This document shows positions 44,314 to 51,736 of a DNA stretch of 64,000 nt, piece by piece (the stretch's first letter is position 1; each line of letters begins with the position of its first letter). Made by a program: the position numbers and the translations under genes. Below the pieces are notes generated by a model, which did no database searches, was not told the DNA's origin, and saw only the letters and a program-made list of their open reading frames with translations. The stretch is from Mariniphaga sp041687255 (GTDB lineage Bacteria; Bacteroidota; Bacteroidia; Bacteroidales; Prolixibacteraceae): positions 46,950 to 110,949 of the forward strand of contig JAWLCL010000017.1 in assembly GCA_041687255.1 (NCBI GenBank), written 5' to 3'.

Positions 44314-46341
44314 ATGATGAAAAAAAAATTGTATTTATTTATGGTAATGCTGGCAGCAACGGCTGTTTTCTATGCCTGCAGCACTCAGAAGAAATCAGCA
44401 GGTATTAACCCTGAGGATCTTGACACTACTGTTGATCCGGCACACGATTTCGACCAGTATGCCAACGGCGGGTGGAAAGCCCATAATCCGTTGCCGGGCG
44501 ATAAGAGCCGGTACGGAAGCTTCGATAAGCTGCGTGATGAAGCCGAAAAACAGTTGCAAACCCTTTTCACGGAAATAACCACGGCAGAGCACGAGGCAGG
44601 CTCTGTTGGTCAGAAAATTGCCGATTTTTACAACGAAGGTATGGATACTGTGAAAATCGAAGAGCAGGGAGCAGCGCCCCTGAAGCCCTACCTCGATGAG
44701 ATTGCCGCTGCGGAAACCATTGAAGACATTCAGGATTTGGTTATCAAATACCACCTGACAGGCAACGGCACGTTGTTCTCGTTTTTTGGTTCGGCCGACA
44801 AGCAAAACAGCGATTGGGTGATTGCACAGTTGTATCAGGGTGGCCTGGGACTTAGCGACCGCGATTATTATGTGGGGCAGGACGAACGCTCTAAAGAAAT
44901 TCGCAGGGAGTATGTCGACCACATGACCAAAATGTTTATGCTGGCAGGTGAAAGCGAGGAAGCGGCAAGAGAAAAGTCACAGACGGTTATGGACATCGAG
45001 ACCCGCCTGGCTGAAGCTTCCATGACCCGCCTCGAGCGCCGCGACCCGCATGCCACATACAATAAGATGAACCTTGCCGCACTGGCAGAACTCTCACCCG
45101 GTTTCAACTGGAACGGATTCTTTACCACGCTTGGCTTCCCTAACCAGGAGGAAATTAACGTGGGTATGCCCGGTTTTTTTAAGGAAGTGAGCGCCATGAT
45201 GGCAGAGGTACCGGTTGACGACTGGAAGGATTACCTGAGTTGGAATACGATAAACGGGGCAGCCCCCTATTTGTCGTCCGATTTCGTGGAGCAGGATTTT
45301 AACTTCTACGGAAAAGTGATGAGCGGACAGGAAGAGAACCGTGCCCGCTGGAAAAGAGTTCAGGGAAACACCAGCAGCGCATTGAGCGAGGCTATCGGGC
45401 AGCTTTATGTTGCCGAATACTTTCCACCTGAAGCCAAGGAACGGATGGTCAGCCTGGTTGAAAACCTGAGGATTGCCCTGGGGCAGCGCATCGATGATTT
45501 GGAATGGATGGGTGAAGAGACCAAGCAGAAGGCTCATGAGAAACTGGCTACAATCAACGTGAAGATCGGTTATCCCGATAAGTGGCGCGATTACTCCGGG
45601 CTTGAAGTGGGGCGCGACAGTTACCTGGATAACGTAATGCGCTCGCGGGCTTTTGAAGCCGAATACCGTCGTGATAAAATCAACAAACCTGTCGATAAAT
45701 CGGAATGGTACATGCCTCCACAGATGGTGAATGCCTATTACAGTCCGGCGATGAACGAGATCGCATTCCCGGCTGCCATCCTGCAACCGCCGTTCTTTTA
45801 CCTCGATGCCGATGATGCCGTGAATTACGGAGCCATCGGGGTGGTTATCGGCCATGAAATCACCCACGGTTTCGATGATCAGGGTCGCAAATACGATAAG
45901 GAGGGTAACCTGAACGACTGGTGGACCGAAGAAGATGCCCGCCGCTTTGATGAAAGAGCACAGGTATTGGTCGACCAGTACAACGAGTTTTTTGTGCTCG
46001 ATACCATGCGCGCCGACGGTAAACTTACCCTTGGTGAGAACATAGCCGATTTGGGAGGCTTAAATATTTCCTGGCAGGCCTTTCAGAATGCAGGCGGACA
46101 AAAAGAGACCATCGACGGTTTTACACCCGAACAGCGTTTCTTTCTGTCGTATGCTCATGTGTGGGCAGGCAACGTGCGCGATAAGGAAATCCTGCGCCTG
46201 ACCAAGGAAGATGTGCACTCACTGGGCAGGTTTCGCGTGCTGGGACCGCTGCGCAACATGCCGCAGTTCCATACTGCTTTTGATGTAAACGAAGGCGATT
46301 ACATGTTCCTGCCGGAAGAAGAACGCGCGGATATCTGGTAG
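44314..46341 (+). CDS. M13 family (neprilysin/PepO-like) metalloendopeptidase, lipoprotein
   Basis: This 675-residue protein has a lipoprotein signal peptide ending FYACSTQ. The N-terminal M13 domain begins DPAHDFDQYANGGWKAHNPLPGDKSRYGSFD. The catalytic domain has VIGHEITHGFDDQGRKYDKEGN with HEITH at residues 514-518, and the third zinc ligand Glu575 in LGENIADLGG. The enzyme cleaves short peptides and would be anchored to the periplasmic side of a membrane. It is a single gene, and its stop is followed by a TCACC-type palindrome and a terminator. Confidence 0.96.
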   Translation: MMKKKLYLFMVMLAATAVFYACSTQKKSAGINPEDLDTTVDPAHDFDQYANGGWKAHNPLPGDKSRYGSFDKLRDEAEKQLQTLFTEITTAEHEAGSVGQKIADFYNEGMDTVKIEEQGAAPLKPYLDEIAAAETIEDIQDLVIKYHLTGNGTLFSFFGSADKQNSDWVIAQLYQGGLGLSDRDYYVGQDERSKEIRREYVDHMTKMFMLAGESEEAAREKSQTVMDIETRLAEASMTRLERRDPHATYNKMNLAALAELSPGFNWNGFFTTLGFPNQEEINVGMPGFFKEVSAMMAEVPVDDWKDYLSWNTINGAAPYLSSDFVEQDFNFYGKVMSGQEENRARWKRVQGNTSSALSEAIGQLYVAEYFPPEAKERMVSLVENLRIALGQRIDDLEWMGEETKQKAHEKLATINVKIGYPDKWRDYSGLEVGRDSYLDNVMRSRAFEAEYRRDKINKPVDKSEWYMPPQMVNAYYSPAMNEIAFPAAILQPPFFYLDADDAVNYGAIGVVIGHEITHGFDDQGRKYDKEGNLNDWWTEEDARRFDERAQVLVDQYNEFFVLDTMRADGKLTLGENIADLGGLNISWQAFQNAGGQKETIDGFTPEQRFFLSYAHVWAGNVRDKEILRLTKEDVHSLGRFRVLGPLRNMPQFHTAFDVNEGDYMFLPEEERADIW

Positions 46342-46347
46342 AAATCG

Positions 46348-46376
46348 TCACCTGCTGACTGAAGTTCAGCTGGTGA
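46348..46376. repeat. TCACC palindromic repeat, copy P1
   Basis: TCACCTGCTGA pairs with TCAGCTGGTGA. It starts 7 bp after the M13 stop codon. It is the same element as P2-P5, in reverse orientation. Confidence 0.7.
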
Positions 46377-46409
46377 ATAAAATGGAAAACCATTGAAGAT
46401 TAACTAACA

Positions 46410-46440
46410 AAAAGGGGTCGGTTTCACCGGCCCTTTTTTA
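46410..46440 (+). terminator. Rho-independent terminator after the M13 peptidase gene
   Basis: GGGTCGG pairs with CCGGCCC (one T-G wobble) around TTTCA, followed by six T. Confidence 0.85.
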
Positions 46441-46600
46441 TTGTGATAGTCGATGGACAGACACAAGATTTTTAGACGCAGGTATCAAGATTTCCGGCTC
46501 CAACGGAGCGCCGGCATCAGCTCAGGGTGAAGCCCTGTGATCAGGAAACCTGCCCCTCCCTCCTTTAACATTATCAGAAAGATCTCCCCCGGCATCAACG

Positions 46601-46654
46601 GAGCCGTCATTGCGCGGGAGTTGGAATGCAATGGAAACTCCCAAAGCAATCTGT
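46601..46654. repeat. REP-like GTCATTGCG repeat with internal hairpin, copy 2
   Basis: GGGAGTT pairs with AACTCCC inside an outer ATTGC / GCAAT stem. The copy at 49412 has GGGAATT with AATTCCC, so both arms changed together. Confidence 0.7.
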
Positions 46655-46935
46655 TACGAATGGCACCAACCAACACAAGTCTTTCAGTCACAACTATTAG
46701 AATAAGAGAAGGATTCTATCATTTTTAGCAGTAATGTTGAAGAAAGCAGGAACGCCCGGTACTTTGACTTTCTAAGTCAAAGATCTCCTTCAATTCTAAA
46801 TTGAACAGACACAAGATTTTTAGACACAAGTATCAGGATATGATTCTTGTAAGTCTTGATACTTGATACTAAACGTCCTGATACTAAAAAGATACAGGTA
46901 TCAGGATAAGAAAAGGATCAGGATGCAACCTGAAT

Positions 46936-47101
46936 TTATTCATGCATTTAAGCATTCCCTGCCTTTCATCCTTTAACAGTAGCAGGATATGATTTTGTTC
47001 CGGATAAGATTCTTGTAAGTCTTGATACTTAATACTAATCGTCTTGATACTGTAATTTTTGTAATTCACCAGCTGAACTCCGGTCAGCAGGTGAAAGTTC
47101 G
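46936..47101 (+). repeat. Composite about 160-bp repeat, copy 1
   Basis: Blocks in order: GCATTTAAGCATTCC, CCTGCCTTTCATCC, GATTTTGTTCCGGATA, AAGTCTTGATACTTAATACT, CGTCTTGATACTGTAATTTT, and the TTCACC palindrome (P2, 47065-47095). Other copies are at about 48273-48428 and 49868-50034, with a partial one at 49634-49755. Confidence 0.65.
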
Positions 47102-47166
47102 CAGCCTTTCTCGCCAGTTCTTCAATCAATCAACCCGCAAGTCCTTGCAGTAAAGAGGGGGATTAG

Positions 47167-47239
47167 GGATGCCATCTTTTTTTGAACGCGCTAGTACCAA
47201 CCAAAATACTGGTAACGCTAATGAGCGAAGATGGCATCC
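47167..47239. repeat. Inverted repeat with perfect GGATGCCATC arms, copy 1
   Basis: GGATGCCATCTT (47167-47178) is the exact inverse of AAGATGGCATCC (47228-47239). A related pair at 49533-49574 has arms ending CCT / AGG instead, again with matched changes. Confidence 0.65.
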
Positions 47240-47396
47240 TTCTAAATATTCTAATTTGTATTAACCTTTGTAATTCGTGTTTAGTAAAAGATCTTTTTCT
47301 TTTTACACAAATTGCATGAATTGCAAGAACTCTTCTGCTTAAACCATTCATTCCTTTCTGCCAATCCTTCAATAAAATAGGTTAATAAATTAAGTT

Positions 47397-47404
47397 TATA
47401 TTTG
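47397..47404 (+). promoter_or_regulatory. -7 box of the HEPN-MNT operon
   Basis: TATATTTG, an exact TAnnTTTG match 26 bp before the HEPN start codon. Confidence 0.5.
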
Positions 47405-47430
47405 TAGTAGAAATAATATCCTGAATTGAT

Positions 47431-47829
47431 ATGGCAGACAATGATATACGGTGGAAGCAAAGATATAAAAATTATGAAAAAGCATATAGTCAGCTGGAAC
47501 GTTTTACTGATGTTGAAGACCTTAACGAAATGGAAAAACAGGGGCTCATAAAAGCTTTTGAATACACCTATGAGCTGGCATGGAAAACATTACAGGATTT
47601 GCTGAAAGAAAAAGGTTATATAGGTATTGTCGGGCCTAAACCTGTTATTGAACAAAGTTTTCAGGACGGTTATATCACCGACGGGAACGGCTGGTCGCGA
47701 ATGCATAAGAGCAGAAATCTTACCAGTCACACTTATGATGAAGAAACTGCAGAAGAGATAATAGAACGTATCCGGATAGAGTACATTCAACTTCTGGGTG
47801 ATTTAAGGGAAAGACTATTAAATGAATAA
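47431..47829 (+). CDS. HEPN-family toxin (HI0074-like nucleotidyltransferase-partner protein)
   Basis: This 132-residue, all-helical protein has KQGLIKAFEYTYELAWKTLQDLLKEKG and the R-x4-H motif RNLTSH (Arg95, His100), typical of HEPN ribonuclease toxins of the HI0074 group. It is followed after 8 bp by a minimal nucleotidyltransferase gene, the standard HEPN-MNT pairing. In characterised systems the HEPN protein acts as an RNase and is inactivated by AMP transfer from the MNT partner to a residue near the active site. It lies in repeat-rich accessory DNA. Confidence 0.87.
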   Translation: MADNDIRWKQRYKNYEKAYSQLERFTDVEDLNEMEKQGLIKAFEYTYELAWKTLQDLLKEKGYIGIVGPKPVIEQSFQDGYITDGNGWSRMHKSRNLTSHTYDEETAEEIIERIRIEYIQLLGDLRERLLNE

Positions 47830-47837
47830 CAGGCATT

Positions 47838-48179
47838 ATGATACTGCATTCGGGCAGAGTTAAATATGGATTATCGACCAGTGAACTTGATAAGGTTGTC
47901 AGGCTGATTGGACAGAACGAAAAAGTTGATAAAGTGATTTTGTTTGGCTCCAGAGCAAAGGGAAATTATCAAAATGGTTCTGACATTGATTTGGCTTTGA
48001 AGGGAAGAAATTTAAACCTGGATGATGTTTTAAACCTGTCGGTTGATTTTGACCAGCTTGATTTACCTTATAAAATTGACCTGGTGATTTATGATCGGAT
48101 TAAAGAGTCAGTATTGGTGGAGCATATCAAAAGGGTAGGGGTTGTTCTTTTCGACAGAGATGTTAAGTCCAGTGACTAA
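47838..48179 (+). CDS. MNT-family nucleotidyltransferase antitoxin
   Basis: This 113-residue protein has the nucleotidyltransferase signature FGSRAKGNYQNGSDIDLAL (Gly37-Ser38, catalytic Asp49 and Asp51) and a third Asp81 in YKIDLVIYD. It is short, with no other domain, as in MNT antitoxins of HEPN-MNT modules. It is encoded 8 bp after the HEPN gene, in the same operon. It probably neutralises its partner by nucleotidylation (family knowledge). Confidence 0.88.
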   Translation: MILHSGRVKYGLSTSELDKVVRLIGQNEKVDKVILFGSRAKGNYQNGSDIDLALKGRNLNLDDVLNLSVDFDQLDLPYKIDLVIYDRIKESVLVEHIKRVGVVLFDRDVKSSD

Positions 48180-48272
48180 TCCGCAAGCCCTAAATACTCC
48201 CTGTTTTTGCAGCTACATATAAGATGGAATTCATGTTCTCACGAGCGCCAAAGAAAGCAGGAACGCCCGGGA

Positions 48273-48428
48273 TATTCATGCATTTAAGCATTCCTGCATT
48301 CCCTGAAGCAGGACAGGAATGATTTTGTTCCGGATATGATTCTTATAAGTCTCAATACTTGATACTAATCGTCTTGATACTGTAATTTTTAATTCACCAG
48401 CTGAACTCCAGTCAGCAGGTGAAACTTT
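48273..48428 (+). repeat. Composite repeat, copy 2, ending in palindrome P3
   Basis: The same blocks as copy 1: GCATTTAAGCATTCC, CCTGCATTCCC, GATTTTGTTCCGGATATG, CTTGATACTAATCGTCTTG and the TTCACC palindrome (48393-48423). The MBL-fold gene starts 47 bp later. Confidence 0.65.
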
Positions 48429-48445
48429 TCTGCCTCATAGTTTCT

Positions 48446-48453
48446 TATCTTTG
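48446..48453 (+). promoter_or_regulatory. -7 box of the MBL-fold gene
   Basis: TATCTTTG, an exact TAnnTTTG match 21 bp before the start codon at 48475 and 22 bp after palindrome P3. Confidence 0.5.
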
Positions 48454-48474
48454 TAATTACTAACAAGGTTTATC

Positions 48475-49275
48475 ATGAAGATCACCACACTCGTCGAGAA
48501 TTTGGTTTACCAGCCGGGATTGGTTTCAGAGCACGGTCTTTCGTTTTACATCGACACCGGCAGGCGCAGGATACTTTTCGATACCGGTCAAAGCGATGCA
48601 TTTCTGGCAAATGCAAAGGCGCTTGACATTGACATCAGCAATGTGGATGCCGTAGTTATCAGTCACGGTCATTACGACCACACAGGGGGTCTGAATGCGT
48701 TCATGCGGGTGAACAACAATGCACCGGTTTACCTGAAAAAGGAGACCCTGAATAAAAAGTATAACAACAGTAAAAGTTTTATAGGCACACCCGATATTCC
48801 TGATGAATTCAGAGATCGCCTTGTATTTGTGGAGGAGGTAACCGAAATCGACGAGGGTGTATTTATTGTTCCCAACATCCCTGTTAAAAATATCCGGGAT
48901 ACCAGCTTTGAATATTTCTATACCGACAAGGGTAGGGGCATGGAGCAGGATGAGTTTGACGATGAGCTTTTTCTGGCAATAGCGAACAATGATAAGCTAT
49001 CGGTATTCAGCAGTTGTTCGCACCGGGGCATCAGCAACATCATGGAGGAAGCGCAACGGTTGTTTCATTTGCCGGTGCACCTGGTAACCGGGGGCTTCCA
49101 TCTGAAGAATGCTTCTGAGGAACAGTTCGATTCGGTGGTTGGCTTTTTACACAAGTTAAAGCCCGAGCAGGTGGGAATTTGCCATTGCACGGGGGTGGAG
49201 AATTTTCCGCGCCTGTCAAAGGAAACCGGCGGCCGGGTATTCTACAATTACACAGGGAATACGGTTAAAATCTAG
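48475..49275 (+). CDS. MBL-fold metallohydrolase
   Basis: This 266-residue protein has the metallo-beta-lactamase-fold motif SHGHYDHTGG (His64, His66, Asp68, His69). Further conserved parts are GLSFYIDTGRRRILFDTGQSDAFLANA at the start, SSCSHRGISNIM and VTGGFHLKNAS in the middle, and GICHCTG near the C-terminus. This fits the group often annotated as 7,8-dihydropterin-6-yl-methyl-4-(beta-D-ribofuranosyl)aminobenzene-phosphate synthase-like. The true substrate in bacteria is unclear. It is a single gene between two repeats. Confidence 0.88.
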   Translation: MKITTLVENLVYQPGLVSEHGLSFYIDTGRRRILFDTGQSDAFLANAKALDIDISNVDAVVISHGHYDHTGGLNAFMRVNNNAPVYLKKETLNKKYNNSKSFIGTPDIPDEFRDRLVFVEEVTEIDEGVFIVPNIPVKNIRDTSFEYFYTDKGRGMEQDEFDDELFLAIANNDKLSVFSSCSHRGISNIMEEAQRLFHLPVHLVTGGFHLKNASEEQFDSVVGFLHKLKPEQVGICHCTGVENFPRLSKETGGRVFYNYTGNTVKI

Positions 49276-49378
49276 ACACAAGACTTTTAGACACAAGTAT
49301 CAGGATTAGGAAAGGATCAGAGGCATCGCTGCATTTAAGCGTTAAAGTATTCTTGCCTTCATTCATCCCTTCCAGTAA

Positions 49379-49409
49379 TTCACCAGCTTAACTCTGGTCA
49401 GCAGGTGAA
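49379..49409. repeat. TTCACC palindromic repeat, copy P4
   Basis: TTCACCAGCTTA pairs with GGTCAGCAGGTGAA, allowing an A-A mismatch in the stem and one substitution relative to P2. It is joined directly to a REP-like repeat. Confidence 0.65.
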
Positions 49410-49411
49410 AT

Positions 49412-49464
49412 GAGCCGTCATTGCGCGGGAATTGGAATGCAATGGAAATTCCCAAAGCAATCTG
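49412..49464. repeat. REP-like GTCATTGCG repeat with internal hairpin, copy 3
   Basis: GGGAATT pairs with AATTCCC; the outer ATTGC pairs with GCAAT. Compared with 46601-46654, G to A in one arm is matched by C to T in the other. Confidence 0.7.
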
Positions 49465-49532
49465 TTGCGGGAGGTCTAAACTGACACAAGACTTTTAGAT
49501 ACAAGTATCAGGATAAGAGAAGGAGCCCCGAA

Positions 49533-49574
49533 GGATGCCATCCTCGTTTGCAGCAACATAGAAGGATGGCATCC
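49533..49574. repeat. Inverted repeat with perfect GGATGCCATC arms, copy 2
   Basis: GGATGCCATCCT (49533-49544) is the exact inverse of AGGATGGCATCC (49563-49574), with an 18-nt loop. Confidence 0.65.
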
Positions 49575-49867
49575 ATATTCAAGTATCATTTTAAAAATAA
49601 AAATTTTACCACGATATGAGTTTCGTGATAATCCATACAATTAAGCATTCCTGCATTCCCTGCCTTTCATCCATTTCTGGTAGCAGTACATGATTTTGTT
49701 CCCGAAAAGATTCCCGTAAAGTCTTGATACTTGATACTATCAGTCTAGATACCAATAACAGGGACACAAGACTTTTAGACACAAGTATCAGGATAAGAGA
49801 AGGATTCTTTACTGGAAAAGATTCCTGTAAGTCTTGATACTTGATACTATCAGTCTTGATACCAATA

Positions 49868-50034
49868 ACAGGAACACACCAAAGCATTCCTGCATTCCCT
49901 GCCTTTCATCCTTTAACAGTAGCAGGACATGATTTTGTTCCGGATAAGATTCTCGTAAGTCTTGATACTTGATACTAATCATCTTGATACTTTAATTTGT
50001 AATTCACCAGCTGAACTCCAGTCAGCAGGTGAAA
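49868..50034 (+). repeat. Composite repeat, copy 3, ending in palindrome P5
   Basis: Blocks CATTCCTGCATTCCC, CCTTTAACAGTAGCAGGA, GATTTTGTTCCGGATA, AAGTCTTGATACTTGATACT and the TTCACC palindrome (50003-50033). Its closest relatives are copies 1 and 2. The serine hydrolase gene starts about 105 bp later. Confidence 0.65.
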
Positions 50035-50139
50035 GTTTATCTGAACTTTTTTAAGCTGAAATTATCAAGTTGTCCGGGGAAAATGTACTTTTATGCCGCT
50101 TTTTGACATAAAAAAAATTTTCAGCTTACAGGAGCTAGT

Positions 50140-51204
50140 ATGGGCACTTCTGATAACAAATTTTTAAACAAGCTTTTAACAAACCTCATAACCAAAGACA
50201 GGATCTTTAGCGCTGTTTTGTGCGTTGAAAGCGGTGACGGTAGGTTATCATGGACCGGAGCCGCCGGAGATATGAATGCCGGCAGCCGGTACTTTTTAGC
50301 CAGCGTTACCAAGCTCTACGTCACAGTGGTGGTTATGCGGCTGGTTGAGGAGAAGGCTCTGAATCTGGATGACAGCATCGCAAAGTTTTTACCTGAAGAA
50401 TACACACAGGGGCTTCATGTGCTTAGAGGAGTCGATTACTCCGCTCAGATTACACTCCGAAACCTGATTTCAAATACGTCAGGGTTACCCGACTATTTTT
50501 TTCACAAAAAAAGCGATGGGAAATCAGCAGCTGATTTGTTGCTGGATGGGGTGGATGAACCGTGGGATGCAGAAAAAACCATTAGTACGGTTAAGCAAAT
50601 GAAGCCGAAGTTCCGGCCGGGTAAAAAAGGAAAAGCTTCATATTCCGATACCAATTACCAGCTCCTGGGGAAAATAATCGAAACGGTAACCGGCAAAACA
50701 ATGGGCGAAGTATTCAGGGAGTATATTTTTGATCCGCTTAACCTGAAGGACACTTACCTGTATACCGACACGGATGATGATTCTCCGGTGTTTTTCTATT
50801 ACAAGTCCAAAAAACTTTGGCTTCCGAACTACATGTCGGCAGTTTCTGCGGAAGGCGGAATCGTTTCCACAGCGGCAGAATGCATGCTGTTTCTCAAAGC
50901 CTTCTTTCAGGGGCACTTTTTCCCGGTTGAAGACATTGAGCAGTTAAAACAATGGAACCTGCTAGTTCCACCCCCCGGACTTTTCATGTACGGCATAGGA
51001 CTTGAAAAACTTTGGGTGCCGCGAATCGTGACTCCGTTCAAACCCGTTGGTGAAATCCTTGGCTTCTGGGGCCAGACCGGCTCCTTTGCCTGGTACAATC
51101 CCGATACCGATTTGTATTTCACCGGCACCACTAACCAGATTGACGGCTCAGGACATGCTGCAGTTGGAAAGGCGATTTTGAAGATGATTAAGAAGGCGTG
51201 GTAG
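50140..51204 (+). CDS. Serine hydrolase of the class C beta-lactamase fold
   Basis: This 354-residue protein shows no signal peptide. The nucleophile motif is LASVTKLY (Ser55, Lys58). The Y-x-N region reads ASYSDTNYQLLGKIIE, with Asp in place of Asn, as also seen in esterase/D-aminopeptidase relatives. The C-terminal GFWGQTGSFAWYN takes the KTG-box position. It is likely a cytoplasmic esterase or peptidase rather than a true beta-lactamase. It is a single gene at the end of the repeat-rich zone, and distinct in length and localisation from the secreted relative at 34579. Confidence 0.87.
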   Translation: MGTSDNKFLNKLLTNLITKDRIFSAVLCVESGDGRLSWTGAAGDMNAGSRYFLASVTKLYVTVVVMRLVEEKALNLDDSIAKFLPEEYTQGLHVLRGVDYSAQITLRNLISNTSGLPDYFFHKKSDGKSAADLLLDGVDEPWDAEKTISTVKQMKPKFRPGKKGKASYSDTNYQLLGKIIETVTGKTMGEVFREYIFDPLNLKDTYLYTDTDDDSPVFFYYKSKKLWLPNYMSAVSAEGGIVSTAAECMLFLKAFFQGHFFPVEDIEQLKQWNLLVPPPGLFMYGIGLEKLWVPRIVTPFKPVGEILGFWGQTGSFAWYNPDTDLYFTGTTNQIDGSGHAAVGKAILKMIKKAW

Positions 51205-51217
51205 GTAAAAAAAGCCA

Positions 51218-51601
51218 TTAAAACTTCTTTGAAATTCTGAACTGGATTCCTCCATTGTTTCTTATTGTATTTCCGGCATCCGCAGCCAGCGAGAGGCTCA
51301 GGTCAAATGTTAAAACGAAACTTTTATATTCCAGTTCAAGAATGCCTGAGGTTTGTTTTCTTGACGACTCAAAAGGGGCCGTATAAAGCCCGAAGTGGTG
51401 AATCCGGGTAATCATACCTTTCCACTGCAGATGATTGCTTATATTGCCCCGCGTGCTCAAAAATAGGGCATAAAACTTAATTGATTCAATCCTTATCGTG
51501 ATGCCTTCTTTACAATAACAGAAAAGAATAACGGAGAGCCCCTTAGTTACTGAATGGTGAAGCTGCTGCAGTAGCACCTTCCACAGGAAAGTGTAATCCA
51601 A
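51218..51601 (-). pseudogene. C-terminal fragment of an outer-membrane barrel protein, possibly capsule assembly Wzi family
   Basis: The 127-codon frame has a poor N-terminus, but its second half reads like barrel strands. It has SNHLQWKGMITRIHHFGLYTAPFESSRKQTSGILELEY and LTFDLSLSLAADAG, then a terminal strand GIQFRISKKF ending in Phe. The N-G-TY-x-x-F and SLAADxGxxxxNxxG pattern resembles the end of Wzi-type capsule-assembly proteins of Bacteroidota. It lies beside a capsule locus. I see no remaining upstream part, so it is probably a remnant. The family call is tentative. Confidence 0.4.
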
Positions 51602-51736
51602 GGATAACCTGTTTTATAAAATGATGAAATTTTACAAACTCAAATAAATTTTAGTACCAAGTTTTTTGAACGATTGCAGTTAATAGTTTTTTCCCTCTTA
51701 AGGTTACAAAATTTCAGTAACATGAATGTAGAATAT

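Larger units (their letters stand above)
46441..47430. other. Repeat-rich intergenic region before the HEPN-MNT pair
   Basis: No gene. It contains a REP-like repeat (46601-46654), CTTGATACT / AAGTATCAG units around 46800-46900, one full composite repeat (about 46936-47101) ending in palindrome P2, a perfect 12-bp hairpin pair (47167-47178 / 47228-47239), and a -7 box TATATTTG (47397-47404) for the HEPN gene. Confidence 0.6.
49276..50139. other. Repeat-rich intergenic region between the MBL-fold and serine hydrolase genes
   Basis: No gene; the 93-codon minus-strand frame at 49606-49887 is made of repeats. It holds palindrome P4 (49379-49409) joined to a REP-like repeat (49412-49464), a GGATGCCATC inverted repeat (49533-49574), a partial composite repeat (49634-49755), ACACAAGACTTTTAGA-type units in between, and a full composite repeat (49868-50034) ending in P5 (50003-50033). 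Confidence 0.65.

Noticed and set aside
49606..49887. 93-codon minus-strand frame
   Set aside because: It is built from the composite repeats and translates to repeated ESF-EQN segments without gene character.
46348..50033. Palindromes considered as integron attC sites
   Set aside because: No GTTRRRY / RYYYAAC core boxes flank them and no tyrosine integrase gene is in the window; only the modular layout is integron-like.
46441..50100. Repeats considered as a CRISPR array
   Set aside because: Spacing is irregular, repeats are of several kinds and mostly self-complementary, there are no uniform spacers, and no cas gene is present.
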